DNA of 64,000 nt from Burkholderia territorii (GTDB lineage: Bacteria; Pseudomonadota; Gammaproteobacteria; Burkholderiales; Burkholderiaceae), in contig NZ_CADFEJ010000021.1 of assembly GCF_902833055.1 (NCBI RefSeq), positions 25,012-89,011 of the forward strand, read 5' to 3'. Below are positions 1 through 8,656 of this stretch, in pieces. The notes below the pieces were generated by a model. That model searched no databases, was not told the DNA's origin, and saw nothing but the letters and a program-made list of their open reading frames with translations. The position numbers and the translations under genes were made by a program. The stretch's first letter is position 1; each line of letters starts with the position of its first letter.

Positions 1-430
1 TCGTCCCGCGCCGGGTGCGAAACGGATAGCTGGCGAGATTGTCGCGCGCGACGCGGATATGTTCGGCCGCGAGCGGCACATGCGCGCTGCGTGCATAGCC
101 GATCGGCGCGCCCATTTCCAGCGCGAGTGCCATGGCGAACTGTTCGGCACGCGCGAGGATCAGCGCGTGAATGCGGTCGAGGAACGCCGCGCGTTCTTGC
201 GGTGGCGTCGCCGACCAGCGCTCGAACGCACTGCGTGCGGCCTGCACCGCGCGGTCGGCGTCGCGCGCGTTACCGAGCGGGATGTCGCACAGCACGTCTT
301 CGGTGGACGGGCAGACGACCGCGAAACGGTCGCCGCCGTCCGGCACAACCCAGTCGCCGTCGATGAAGAAGCGATCGAGCCTGCCGGCTTCTCTCAGATG
401 ACGAACCGGTGAAGCGATGGATGAATTCAT
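1..430 (-). CDS. Aldehyde dehydrogenase family protein, N-terminal part (cut by window edge)
   Basis: The minus strand is open from an ATG at 430 to the window edge, giving the first 143 residues. It opens with the typical ALDH N-terminal pattern: a short FIDGDWV strand, then a P-S-T-E-D segment with small polar residues, then the helix in which residues near RAVQAARSAFERW precede a P-x-ERA motif. The family oxidises aldehydes to acids with NAD(P). The catalytic Glu and Cys lie beyond the window, so substrate class cannot be judged. An AAGGA ribosome site sits about 9 nt before the ATG. The gene starts 62 bp after the FAD oxidoreductase stop on the same strand, so it is probably the last visible gene of that operon and may oxidise the aldehyde released by an amine oxidase. 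Confidence 0.85.
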   Translation of the reverse strand, partial: MNSSIASPVRHLREAGRLDRFFIDGDWVVPDGGDRFAVVCPSTEDVLCDIPLGNARDADRAVQAARSAFERWSATPPQERAAFLDRIHALILARAEQFAMALALEMGAPIGYARSAHVPLAAEHIRVARDNLASYPFRTRRGT

Positions 431-491
431 TACACGATGTCCTTGAGTCGATGCCGTGCGCCCGCGAACGGGCGAAGCCGCCGTGTGCCGA

Positions 492-1817
492 CTAGAAATC
501 GGCGACCTTGCCCCACGCGGAATCGCCGAACCGGCTCGGCCGATACGGGATCGGGTCCACGATCGGTTGCGCACCCGTGGCGAGATCCGCGATCAGGTGA
601 CCGGCGCCGGGGCCGATGCCGAAGCCATGACCGGAAAAGCCTGCGGCCAGGATCAATCCCGGCACGCCCGGCACTTCGCCGATCCCCGGCACGCCGTCCG
701 GCGTGCTGTCGACGTACCCTGCCCATGCATGCGTGATCGTCGATTCGCGAAGTTCCGGGAGCAATTCGACGGCGCGACGGTACGTTTCGGCGATGGTCGG
801 CATGTCGGGCTTCGGATCGAGGATGCGCACCGCCTCCATCGGCGTCGGCGCATCGAGCCGCCAGCGCTTCAGCGTTTCGTGTCCGCCGCGCATCCCTTCG
901 AGGCCGCCCGGCAGCAGATTGCGCCAGCGCTTCGCGAACATCGGCACGAACTGCGGCGCGAATCGCAGGAACTGCGGCGTCACGTCCACGCGTGCGCGGC
1001 CGCTGATGGCCAGTGCGTAGCGCCCGTCGCCGCGACGCGTCACGGACACGCCGGACGTGTACAGCGCATCCGGCAAGCGCTGCTCGATGGGCGACACGCT
1101 CAGGATCGACTGGCGGATCGACGCCTGCGGAAAGCGGATGCCGAGCTGCCGGCAAAACGACGACGCCCACGCGCCGCCGGCGAGCACGACCGTCCTGGCC
1201 TTGATCACGCCGGCTTCGGTGACGACGCCGCTGACGCGCCCGCCCTCCAGCTCGATGCCGCGCGCAGCGCAGTGCTGATTGACGCTGCCGCCGAGCTTCA
1301 TGAACGCGGCCGCCACGGCCGGCGCGGCCTTTCCCGGGTCGGCCGTGCCGTCGCTCGGCGAGAACACGCCGCCCTTCCACGGCCGGCCGGTCACGCGCCC
1401 GCGCTCGCCGGCCTGCTTGCTGTCGAGCATGTACGTCGTCACGCCTGCCGTCTTCGCGAACTCGCCCCAGCTGGCCCAGCGCGCCAGCTCGGCCTCGTCG
1501 TTGCTCAGATACAGCAGCCCGCAGCGATGAAAGCCCGTGTCTTCGCCGGATTCGGCGGCGAAGCGCTCCCACAGATCGATGCTCTTGCTCGCCATCGGCA
1601 ATTCGCGTTCGTCGCGGTTCTGCTGCCGGCACCAGCCCCAGTTGCGGCTCGACTGCTCGGCCCCGATTCGGCCCTTCTCGACCAGCGCGACCGACACGCC
1701 GCGCCGGGCCAGGTAGTACGCGGTGAAAACGCCGATGATGCCGCCGCCGATCACGACGACGTCGGCCGAAGCCGGCGGCGTGGACGGCGTTTCGATTTGG
1801 CGCAACGGAGGGGACAT
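492..1817 (-). CDS. FAD-dependent oxidoreductase (DAO/DadA family)
   Basis: A 441-residue protein of the D-amino-acid/glycine oxidase (DAO) fold. The FAD-binding GGGIIG fingerprint is at residues 24-29, followed by the acidic end of strand 2 in LVEKGRIG. The SRNWGW segment follows, and the C-terminus carries the second flavin-contact region (SGHGFGIGPGAG). Family members oxidise amino acids, amines or N-methyl compounds to imines, giving aldehyde plus amine. I chose the ATG at 1817 because AAGGAG lies just upstream and the start is only 2 bp past the cupin stop codon; a longer open frame upstream has no such site. Its neighbours (cupin, ALDH, AraC regulator, second FAD oxidase) suggest one amine or amino-acid degradation unit. 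The exact substrate cannot be read from the sequence. Confidence 0.85.
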   Translation of the reverse strand: MSPPLRQIETPSTPPASADVVVIGGGIIGVFTAYYLARRGVSVALVEKGRIGAEQSSRNWGWCRQQNRDERELPMASKSIDLWERFAAESGEDTGFHRCGLLYLSNDEAELARWASWGEFAKTAGVTTYMLDSKQAGERGRVTGRPWKGGVFSPSDGTADPGKAAPAVAAAFMKLGGSVNQHCAARGIELEGGRVSGVVTEAGVIKARTVVLAGGAWASSFCRQLGIRFPQASIRQSILSVSPIEQRLPDALYTSGVSVTRRGDGRYALAISGRARVDVTPQFLRFAPQFVPMFAKRWRNLLPGGLEGMRGGHETLKRWRLDAPTPMEAVRILDPKPDMPTIAETYRRAVELLPELRESTITHAWAGYVDSTPDGVPGIGEVPGVPGLILAAGFSGHGFGIGPGAGHLIADLATGAQPIVDPIPYRPSRFGDSAWGKVADF

Positions 1818-1819
1818 GT

Positions 1820-2554
1820 TCAGTCTCCTTCGGTTGATACGTGGACGTTCTGCACGACGTAGAATTTCGCCACGCGTTCGCTGCTTTCCCATCCGATCGA
1901 TGCGCCGCGCGGCACGAAGAGCGCGTCACCGGCGCCGAGCGCCAGCACGCTGCCGTCGGGCGCGGCGAACCGTACGCTGCCGGCGAGCAGAAGCATGAAC
2001 TCGTTCGCGCGATGCGGGCGCACGATCCGGTGATAGGGCGTCGAATCCCATGTGCCCGCGCAGTACGCGGCGCCGTCGTCGATGAACACGTTGTCGCTGC
2101 GGCATTGCGGTGCGGGGCCGAGCAGCACCTCGGCCGGCAGCGACGCCGACGGCTTGAAGTCGGCGTCGGCGCGCAGCGCGAACACGCCGCGCTTCGTCGG
2201 TTCAGTGCACGCGGCGGCGCAGAACATGACGAGCACGCGCGATTCCGCCGCGACGCGAAGCGCCGTGCCGGCGCCGATGACGGCCCCTTCCCCCGGGCCC
2301 AGCACCAACGCCGCCGCACCCGCCGCTTCCAGCGTCAGTTCGCCTTCGACGACGATGAGGGTCTCGATGTGCGGATAACGCGTGACGTCGAATTCGCCGA
2401 CGAACCGGATCCTCCCGGCGGCCATCGCGTCGGGCCCTTCCCACGCGATCTCCCGATGTCGCGCGAACGGATCGCGCTCGCCGAATGCCTGCTTGCGGAA
2501 GGCGGTTGGATTGGTCGTGCCGTCGGCACGGTGCAACACGAACACTGCGGTCAT
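1820..2554 (-). CDS. Bicupin domain protein
   Basis: A 244-residue protein with two cupin-like halves. The first has YPHIETLIVVEGELTL (His-containing motif 1 near residue 62). The second has HRANEFMLLLAGSVRF followed by GDALFVPRGASIGWES. The second half resembles the DUF861/EutQ-like cupins that accompany amine and ureide catabolism. Some cupins are metal-dependent enzymes, others only bind small ligands, and I cannot tell which applies here. The ATG at 2554 has an AGGAG site upstream; an upstream extension would run into Arg-rich shadow sequence. The stop is 2 bp before the FAD oxidoreductase start, so the two are translationally close. The AraC gene ends 91 bp upstream. Confidence 0.75.
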   Translation of the reverse strand: MTAVFVLHRADGTTNPTAFRKQAFGERDPFARHREIAWEGPDAMAAGRIRFVGEFDVTRYPHIETLIVVEGELTLEAAGAAALVLGPGEGAVIGAGTALRVAAESRVLVMFCAAACTEPTKRGVFALRADADFKPSASLPAEVLLGPAPQCRSDNVFIDDGAAYCAGTWDSTPYHRIVRPHRANEFMLLLAGSVRFAAPDGSVLALGAGDALFVPRGASIGWESSERVAKFYVVQNVHVSTEGD

Positions 2555-2645
2555 TTCTGCTCCTGCCCTGTGCGCGACGATGTCGTCGGGGACCTCGTCG
2601 CGCGGTATCGGAAATCGTTGTTGGCGGATGTCGCCCGCACCGCGC

Positions 2646-3101
2646 CTACGCAACGCGACACGACGCGTCGCGGCGTTCGGCACGCGTACGCATCGACGAC
2701 GGTCGCACCGGCGCGTCACCGGGCCGGGCGCGCACGTAATCGCGCGGCGTGATGCCGAGCACCCGCCGAAAATGCCGGCACAGATGACTCTGATCGAAGA
2801 AGCCGACCTCGGTCGCGACGACCGACGGCGCCAGGCCGGCGCGCAGCAAATCCTGCGCACGCCGCACTCGCACGAGACACAGATACCGGTGCGGCGACAC
2901 GCCGACCTCGCCGCGAAAGCGCGCGGTGAAACGCGACACGCTCAATCCGGCCACGGCCGCGAGCGTGTCGAGGTTAAGCGGCTGCGCGAACGATGCATCG
3001 ATCGTGCGCAGCACGTCGCCGATCGCCGGCGAGACGGGCTGCGGAACACGCGGTGCGCGCGGCATCGCGCCTTCGGGCGATTCGTGGAACAGGGTGGCCA
3101 T
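2646..3101 (-). CDS. AraC-family transcriptional regulator, HTH-only
   Basis: A 151-residue protein made almost entirely of the C-terminal AraC/XylS DNA-binding domain. The first helix-turn-helix is around LDTLAAVAGLSVSRFTARFR and the second around GFFDQSHLCRHFRRVLG, ending in the family signature GITPRDY. It lacks the usual N-terminal cupin-like sensing domain (typical AraC proteins are about 280-330 residues), so either it responds to something other than a directly bound ligand or it relies on a partner. The start at 3101 has an AGGA site 7-10 nt upstream; an ATG at 3116 is also possible. It lies between two FAD oxidoreductase genes on the same strand and is the best local candidate to control this catabolic block. 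Confidence 0.8.
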   Translation of the reverse strand: MATLFHESPEGAMPRAPRVPQPVSPAIGDVLRTIDASFAQPLNLDTLAAVAGLSVSRFTARFRGEVGVSPHRYLCLVRVRRAQDLLRAGLAPSVVATEVGFFDQSHLCRHFRRVLGITPRDYVRARPGDAPVRPSSMRTRAERRDASCRVA

Positions 3102-3284
3102 GCTCGCCGTCCTCATGCGATCGCCTTGGCGGCAGTGCGTTGTGCGACGGAATGCGCGATCGGGCACGTCCCGATCGACGCGGCCATCCCGTCACCGGCT
3201 CGCGCCCCGTCTCGGCGGCCTTCGTTCCCGGCAAGCAGGCAAGTGCATCGTGCGGTCATATCGAATCCTCCCGTGGCAGCCGGT

Positions 3285-4562
3285 TCAGTGCAGGAGATCC
3301 TGCATCCGGTAATACGCGCCGACGAACGGCAGGAACCACGCGTGCCCGAAATGGCCGGGCATCGCCGGCCAGTCGAGCTCGCGCCACGGATTCGATGCGG
3401 CCTTGCCGTACAGCACGTCCGCCATCACGCGGCCCATGTGCACGGCCATCTGCACGCCGTGGCCGCTATAGCCCATCGAGTAATAGAGCCCGGCATGCTG
3501 GCCCGCGCGCGGCAGCCGGTCGGCGGTGATGTCGACCAGCCCGCCCCAGCAGTAATCGAGCCGCACGTTCGCCAGTTCCGGGAAATAGCCGGCCATGCCG
3601 GCGCGCAGGATCTCGCCGCTTTTCGCATCGGAGCGCGGGCCCGACATCGCGAAGCGCGCGCGGCCGCCGAACAGCAGCCGGTTGTCGGGCGTCACGCGGA
3701 AGTAGTTGCCGATCTGGCGCGAGGTGACGTACGCACGGCGATGCGGGAACAGCCGGTTCAGTTGCGCGTCGGGCAATGGTTCCGTGACGACGATGAAACT
3801 GCCGACGGGTGCGATGCGCCGCCGAAACCATGAAAACGGGCCGTGCTGCGACGCGCCGGTCGCGACCAGCACGCGATCGGCGACGAGCGTGCCGCGCGTG
3901 CTGGTGATCGCGTGGCGCTCGCCGTCGATCCGCTCGAGCCGCGTGACGGCCGCCTGCTCGTAGATGCGTGCGCCCGCCCGGACGGCTGCCTGCGCGAGGC
4001 CGACGCCGAACTTGCCCATGTGCATCTGCACGCCGTTACGCTGCAACAGCCCGCCGTAAAAGCCGTCGGACGCGATTTCATCGCGAATCCGCGACGGTTC
4101 GATCAGCTCGATGTCGGGATCCACGTCGCGCCGCAGCGCGTCGAACGTCTTCGCCAGTCCCGCGAAATGCTGCGGCTTCGCGGCGAGCTTCAGCTTGCCG
4201 GCACGGCGGAAATCGCAGTCGATCGCATGTTCGGCGACGATCGCCTCGACGCTCTTCACCGCGCTTTCGTACGCGCGATAGAACTGCGTTGCCGGTTCGG
4301 CGCCGATCCGCGCGGCCAGCGACGCGTAGTCCTGCGCGACGCCCGTGTTGCACTGGCCGCCGTTGCGGCCCGATGCTTCGCCCGCGATCTGCGCGGCTTC
4401 GAGCACGACCACCGATACGCCGCGCTGCGCCAGCGCGAGCGCCGCCGACAGGCCGGTGAAGCCGCCGCCGATCACGGCCACGTCGGCGCGCCCTTCGACG
4501 GGGCCTTCGCAGCCTGAGCGAAACGCGGGGCGCGTATCCAGCCAGTACGATTCGAATTTCAT
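3285..4562 (-). CDS. FAD-dependent oxidoreductase, PuuB-like amine oxidase
   Basis: A 425-residue DAO-fold flavoprotein. Residues around ADVAVIGGGFTGLSAALALA carry the Rossmann GxGxxG fingerprint. GEASGRNGGQCNTG matches the G-R-N-G-G-Q motif typical of gamma-glutamylputrescine oxidase (PuuB) and related amine oxidases. The C-terminal SMGYSGHGVQMAV segment is the second flavin site. The family oxidises primary or secondary amines to aldehydes with release of hydrogen peroxide. The ATG at 4562 (protein start MKFESYWL) has an AAGGA site; earlier in-frame ATGs lack one. It has its own upstream region containing the shared element described at 4631-4705. No glutamyl-putrescine synthetase is present, so a Puu pathway is not shown; the substrate is unknown. 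Confidence 0.85.
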   Translation of the reverse strand: MKFESYWLDTRPAFRSGCEGPVEGRADVAVIGGGFTGLSAALALAQRGVSVVVLEAAQIAGEASGRNGGQCNTGVAQDYASLAARIGAEPATQFYRAYESAVKSVEAIVAEHAIDCDFRRAGKLKLAAKPQHFAGLAKTFDALRRDVDPDIELIEPSRIRDEIASDGFYGGLLQRNGVQMHMGKFGVGLAQAAVRAGARIYEQAAVTRLERIDGERHAITSTRGTLVADRVLVATGASQHGPFSWFRRRIAPVGSFIVVTEPLPDAQLNRLFPHRRAYVTSRQIGNYFRVTPDNRLLFGGRARFAMSGPRSDAKSGEILRAGMAGYFPELANVRLDYCWGGLVDITADRLPRAGQHAGLYYSMGYSGHGVQMAVHMGRVMADVLYGKAASNPWRELDWPAMPGHFGHAWFLPFVGAYYRMQDLLH

Positions 4563-4630
4563 CGGATCCTTCTCGAGCATTGCGTCGACAGCGATCGGTG
4601 ATCGCCCGCTGAAAGCCATTTAATCACCGT

Positions 4631-4705
4631 CAAAAAGCGCGGTTGCCGCGTATTCGCGCACGGCACGCGCACGTTCCACCGTTTTGCACGACCGCCGCAG
4701 CACAC
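4631..4705 (-). promoter_or_regulatory. Shared upstream element, copy A
   Basis: This stretch upstream of the PuuB-like oxidase aligns by eye with regions upstream of the peptide-importer operon (10362-10436) and the HAD gene (11750-11826). In plus-strand reading each copy has CAAAA at one end. A and B then have CGTTTTG exactly 49 bp later and GCAGCA 66 bp later. Copy C has CGTGTTG at 51 and GCAGCA at 68. In the direction of transcription the order is GCTGC, CAAAACGG, GAA, then TTTTG. I infer a common operator or promoter bound by one regulator. No protein has been assigned. Confidence 0.5.
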
Positions 4706-4762
4706 TATGCGGCACGGCTGCGCGCCGCATCGGCGCCTGCGATGGACGCACGCTTCGGCATG

Positions 4763-6634
4763 CTACGGACGTACCGGCTGCACCGACGCGACGTGCTTCG
4801 CCGGTTCGGCCTGGAAGCGTGCGAGATCCTCCTCGCTGCGATGGCACAGCACCTGTGCGCCGTTCTCGAGCGTGCGCAGCGCGGGCGCGCTCCGGTTGCA
4901 CACGCCGTCCACCCGCATCGCGCAACGCGACAGGAACGGGCACAGATCGGCATCGTCGGCGTTCGCGCCGATCGGCACGAGCGGGCGGTGACAGCGCTCG
5001 GCCGCATCGTCGAGCCAGCCCGCGCGCAACTCCGGCGCGGACGACACGAGCAGATGCGAATACGGGTGATAAGGCGGCGCGCACAGCGCGTCGCGGCTGC
5101 CCGTTTCAACGCGACGGCCCGCGTACAGCACGACGATGTCGTCGCTGATCGCGCGCACTTTCGCGATGTCGTGCGTGATGAACACGTACGACACGCCCAG
5201 CTTCGCCTGCAGGTCGCGCAGCAAATCGATGATCGCGGCGCCGACCACGGTGTCGAGTGCCGACGTGACCTCGTCGCACAGGATCAGGTCGGGTTCGGCC
5301 GCAAGCGCACGCGCGAGGTTCACGCGCTGCTTCTGCCCGCCGGACAACTCGCCGGTGCGCCGCGCGGCCACCGCCTGCGGCAACCGCACGAGTTCGAGCA
5401 GCTCGGCGACACGCTGCCGCGCACGCGCGCCCTTGATCCCGTGATAGAACGCGAGCGGCCGCGCGAGCGTGCGCTCGACGGTATGCACCGGGTTGAGCGC
5501 GGTGTCGGCGTTCTGGAACACGATCTGCACGCGACGGTGCTGCTCCTTGGTGCGCCGGGCGATATCGAGCGCGAGCGGCTCGCCGTCGAGCAGGATCCGA
5601 CCGGCCGTCGCCGGCACGAGGCCCGCGATCACCTTCGCGAGCGTCGTCTTGCCCGAGCCCGATTCGCCGATCACGCCGACCGTCTGCCCGCGCCCGATGC
5701 GCAGGTCCACTTCGTGCAGGATTACCTTCGCCGGCCAGCCTTTCGCGGTACGACCGCCGTAGCCGGCGACCGCGCCGCGCACGTCGAGCAGCGGCGCAGG
5801 CGCCGCGCGCGCCGCGGTCGATTCGCGTTCGGCATCGTTCGGCGTCACCGCGGCGATCAGGCTCTGCGTGTACGGATGCGTCGGCGCATGCAGGATCTGT
5901 TCGGTATCGCCCGCTTCGCGGATCACGCCGTCGCTCAGCACGACGATGCGGTCGGCCATCTGCGCGACCACGGCCAGGTCGTGCGACACGTAGACGGCGC
6001 TCATGCCATAGCGCCGGATCACGCTCCTGAAGGCCTGCAGCACGTCGATCTGCGTGGTCACGTCGAGCGCGGTGGTCGGCTCGTCGAGGATCACCAGCTC
6101 CGGATCGGTGATCAGCGCCATCGCGGCCATCAGCCGCTGCAGCTGCCCGCCCGACACCTGATGCGGATAGCGTTTGCCGATCGTCTCGGGCTCGGGCAGC
6201 GCGAGCGCGCGAAACAATTCGACCGCCTTCGCCTGCGCGTCGCGCTTCGACAGCGTCTTGTGGATCAGCGCGCTCTCGATCACCTGGTCGAGAATCGTGC
6301 GCGACGGGTTGAACGCGGCGGCCGCGCTCTGCGCGATGTACGCGACCCTGCGGCCGCGCAGCGCGGCCAGCGCCGGTGCGGGCAACGTGCAGACATCGGC
6401 GCCGCCGAGCTTCACCGAGCCGCCGGCGATCCGGCAGCCGGCACGCGCATGGCCCATCAGCGACAGCGCGATCGTGGTCTTGCCGGAGCCCGATTCGCCG
6501 ATCAGCGCGAGCACCTCGCCTCGCCCGATATCGAAGTCGACGCCGTGGACGATCGTCGTTTCCTCGCCGCCCGGCCGTCCGCCGACCACGCGCAGCCCGC
6601 GCACCTCGACGAGCGGAGTCGAATCGTGTCGCAT
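4763..6634 (-). CDS. Dual ATP-binding protein of a peptide/opine ABC importer
   Basis: A 623-residue fusion of two ABC ATPase domains, like GsiA or YejF. Each half has a Walker A (GESGSGKTT), a signature (VSGGQLQRL in the first, LSGGQKQRV in the second) and a Walker B (LVILDEPT; LILCDEVT). The C-terminus has the Cys-containing oligopeptide extension (CPFLSRC). It powers uptake through the two adjacent permeases at the inner membrane. The start codon overlaps the stop of the permease gene by one base (TGATG), which indicates translational coupling and fixes the start. Much longer open frames on both strands across this region are by-products of the high GC content. Confidence 0.92.
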   Translation of the reverse strand: MRHDSTPLVEVRGLRVVGGRPGGEETTIVHGVDFDIGRGEVLALIGESGSGKTTIALSLMGHARAGCRIAGGSVKLGGADVCTLPAPALAALRGRRVAYIAQSAAAAFNPSRTILDQVIESALIHKTLSKRDAQAKAVELFRALALPEPETIGKRYPHQVSGGQLQRLMAAMALITDPELVILDEPTTALDVTTQIDVLQAFRSVIRRYGMSAVYVSHDLAVVAQMADRIVVLSDGVIREAGDTEQILHAPTHPYTQSLIAAVTPNDAERESTAARAAPAPLLDVRGAVAGYGGRTAKGWPAKVILHEVDLRIGRGQTVGVIGESGSGKTTLAKVIAGLVPATAGRILLDGEPLALDIARRTKEQHRRVQIVFQNADTALNPVHTVERTLARPLAFYHGIKGARARQRVAELLELVRLPQAVAARRTGELSGGQKQRVNLARALAAEPDLILCDEVTSALDTVVGAAIIDLLRDLQAKLGVSYVFITHDIAKVRAISDDIVVLYAGRRVETGSRDALCAPPYHPYSHLLVSSAPELRAGWLDDAAERCHRPLVPIGANADDADLCPFLSRCAMRVDGVCNRSAPALRTLENGAQVLCHRSEEDLARFQAEPAKHVASVQPVRP

Positions 6635-7602
6635 CAGTGTCCTCCGGCGGCAGCGGCCGCGCCCTTGCGGCGGCCGCGATGCGGCAGGCCGTCGATCAAC
6701 AGGTTGACGCCCACCGTGAGGATCGCGATCGCGACCGCGGGCATGATCGCGACGGCCGAGCCGTCGCCGAGGCTCGCGATGTTCTCGCGCACGAGCGAGC
6801 CGAGGTCCGCGTACGGCGGCTGCACGCCGAGCCCGAGAAAACTCAGGCCGCTCAGCAGCAGCACGACGAACGTGAAGCGCAGCCCGGTATCGGCGAGCAT
6901 CGGGTGGATCATGTTCGGCAGCATCTCGACGCACGCGATGTACAGCGCGCTTTCGCCGCGCGCGCGTGCAACCTGCACGAACTCGAGCGTGCTGATGTTG
7001 ACCGCCAGCGCGCGCGCGATCCGGTACGAGCCCGGCATGTAGCTGACCGCCGCGGTCAGGACCAGCAGCGGCAGCGACGAGCCGAACGCGGCGACGAACA
7101 TCAACGCGAACATCTTCGACGGAATCGACGTGAGCGCATCGAGCAGCCGGCTCATCGTCTCGTCGACCGCGCGGCCCGACACGGTCGCGAGCAGCCCGAG
7201 CGTCGTGCCGGTCAGCGCGGCGAGCAGCACCGCCGCGAGCGCGAGCAGCACAGTCAGGCGCGTGCCGTACAGGATCCGGCTCAGCATGTCGCGGCCGAGG
7301 AAGTCGGAGCCGAACGGCAGCTTCGCGCTGAACGGCGCGAACACGTCGGGCGTGACGATCGCGCCGACGTCGTGCGGCGCGAGCAGCGGCGCGAACGCCG
7401 CGATGAACAGCATCAGCGCGACCATCGACAGGCCGACACGGCCGCCGGTCGTCAGTGCCATGCGCGGGGCGCGGCGCTTGCGCGGGTGGTCGGGCGCGGG
7501 TGCGGCGGGCGGCGTCGCGCCGCTCCACGGCGGCGGCTGATCGCCGGACGGCGGCAGCGCGCTGCTGCGATGAACGGGTTCGGTCGGGTGCATGGGTGGC
7601 AT
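6634..7602 (-). CDS. ABC importer permease, DppC/OppC type
   Basis: A 322-residue inner-membrane protein. After a Pro-rich cytosolic N-terminus of about 45 residues comes the first membrane helix (VGLSMVALMLFIAAFAPLLA), then the DppC-type segment LPFGSDFLGRDMLSRILYGT, which is diagnostic for the OppC/DppC subunit. Further helices follow, with the EAA-like cytoplasmic loop near FVQVARARGES. It pairs with the DppB-type permease encoded 21 bp upstream. No good ribosome site is visible before the ATG at 7602, so an internal ATG at 7593 is equally possible; translation is probably coupled to the upstream gene. Confidence 0.9.
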   Translation of the reverse strand: MPPMHPTEPVHRSSALPPSGDQPPPWSGATPPAAPAPDHPRKRRAPRMALTTGGRVGLSMVALMLFIAAFAPLLAPHDVGAIVTPDVFAPFSAKLPFGSDFLGRDMLSRILYGTRLTVLLALAAVLLAALTGTTLGLLATVSGRAVDETMSRLLDALTSIPSKMFALMFVAAFGSSLPLLVLTAAVSYMPGSYRIARALAVNISTLEFVQVARARGESALYIACVEMLPNMIHPMLADTGLRFTFVVLLLSGLSFLGLGVQPPYADLGSLVRENIASLGDGSAVAIMPAVAIAILTVGVNLLIDGLPHRGRRKGAAAAAGGH

Positions 7603-7623
7603 CTCGGAAGGAGGACGGAACGC

Positions 7624-8577
7624 TCAGGTCCGCAGTCTCGGGTTCGACACGATCGAGCACAGGTCGGCGAACAGCACGAGCGTCAGGTAGGCGACGCAGA
7701 AGATCAGCGTGCACGCCTGGACCAGCGGGAAATCGCGGTTGCCGACGGCATCGACCATCAGGCTCGCGAGGCCCGGATAGTTGAAGATCGTCTCGACGAC
7801 GATCACGCCGCCGAGCAGATACGACAGACTCAACGCGATCGCATTGGCGATCGGGCCGATCGCGTTCGGCAGCGCATGACGCAGCACGACGCGCGCCGGG
7901 CTCGCCCCCTTCAGCACGGCCATCTCGACATACGACGCGCTCAACTGCTCGATCACCGCGGCGCGCGTCATCCGCGCCATCTGCGCGATCACGACCGCGC
8001 ACAGCGTCAGCACCGGCATCGCATACGCTCGCAGGAAATCGTGCAGGCTTTCGATCGGGCCGCCGTACGACAGCGCGGACAGCCAGTGCAGCTTCACGGC
8101 CAGCACGAGCACGGCGACCGTCGCGATCAGGAATTCCGGCGTCGCGACGAGCGACAGCGTGCCGAGGCTGATCACGCGATCGACCACCGACTCGCGCTTG
8201 ACCGCCGCGAGAATCCCGAGCAGCAGCGCGATCGGCACCGACACGGCGGTCGTGATCGCCGCGAGCGCGAGCGACTTCGGCAGGCGTCCGCCGATCATCG
8301 CCGACACCGGCATGTCGCCCGACAGCGAGCGGCCGAAATCGCCGTGCAGCAACCCGGCGAGCCAGTGCAGGTAGCGCACGTGGGCCGGCATGTCGAGGCC
8401 GAACTGCTGACGCAGCGCGGCGACCGTCTCCGGCGTCGCGGACTGGCCGAGCGCGGCCTGCGCGGCGTCGCCCGGCAACAGGTTCGTGATCGTGAAGATG
8501 ATCGCGGACACGATCAGCAGCGTCAGCGCGGTGACCGCGATGCGCCGGCCGATCAGCCCGAGCAGGATTCGATTCAT
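7624..8577 (-). CDS. ABC importer permease, DppB/OppB type
   Basis: A 317-residue inner-membrane protein starting MNRILLGLIGRRIAVTALTL, with the typical first helix and the LLPGDAA motif of DppB/OppB subunits. The periplasmic segment RQQFGLDMPAHVRYLHWLAG and GDFGRSLSG are standard for the family. The EAA loop is in YVEMAVLKGASPARVVLRHALPN (quoted in part). It forms the translocation pore with the DppC-type subunit. It is the second gene of the importer operon, 79 bp after the solute-binding protein gene. Confidence 0.9.
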   Translation of the reverse strand: MNRILLGLIGRRIAVTALTLLIVSAIIFTITNLLPGDAAQAALGQSATPETVAALRQQFGLDMPAHVRYLHWLAGLLHGDFGRSLSGDMPVSAMIGGRLPKSLALAAITTAVSVPIALLLGILAAVKRESVVDRVISLGTLSLVATPEFLIATVAVLVLAVKLHWLSALSYGGPIESLHDFLRAYAMPVLTLCAVVIAQMARMTRAAVIEQLSASYVEMAVLKGASPARVVLRHALPNAIGPIANAIALSLSYLLGGVIVVETIFNYPGLASLMVDAVGNRDFPLVQACTLIFCVAYLTLVLFADLCSIVSNPRLRT

Positions 8578-8656
8578 GAAGCGGCACTCCGGAAAAGGCC
8601 GTGCACGACCGGCGCAGTCACCCGCACCGGCCGCGCGGCGGCGGCACGCACCTGGC

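Noticed and set aside
3285..4562. A complete putrescine (Puu) pathway
   Set aside because: Only PuuB-like oxidase and ALDH-type genes are present; no glutamyl-putrescine synthetase or hydrolase is encoded in the window.
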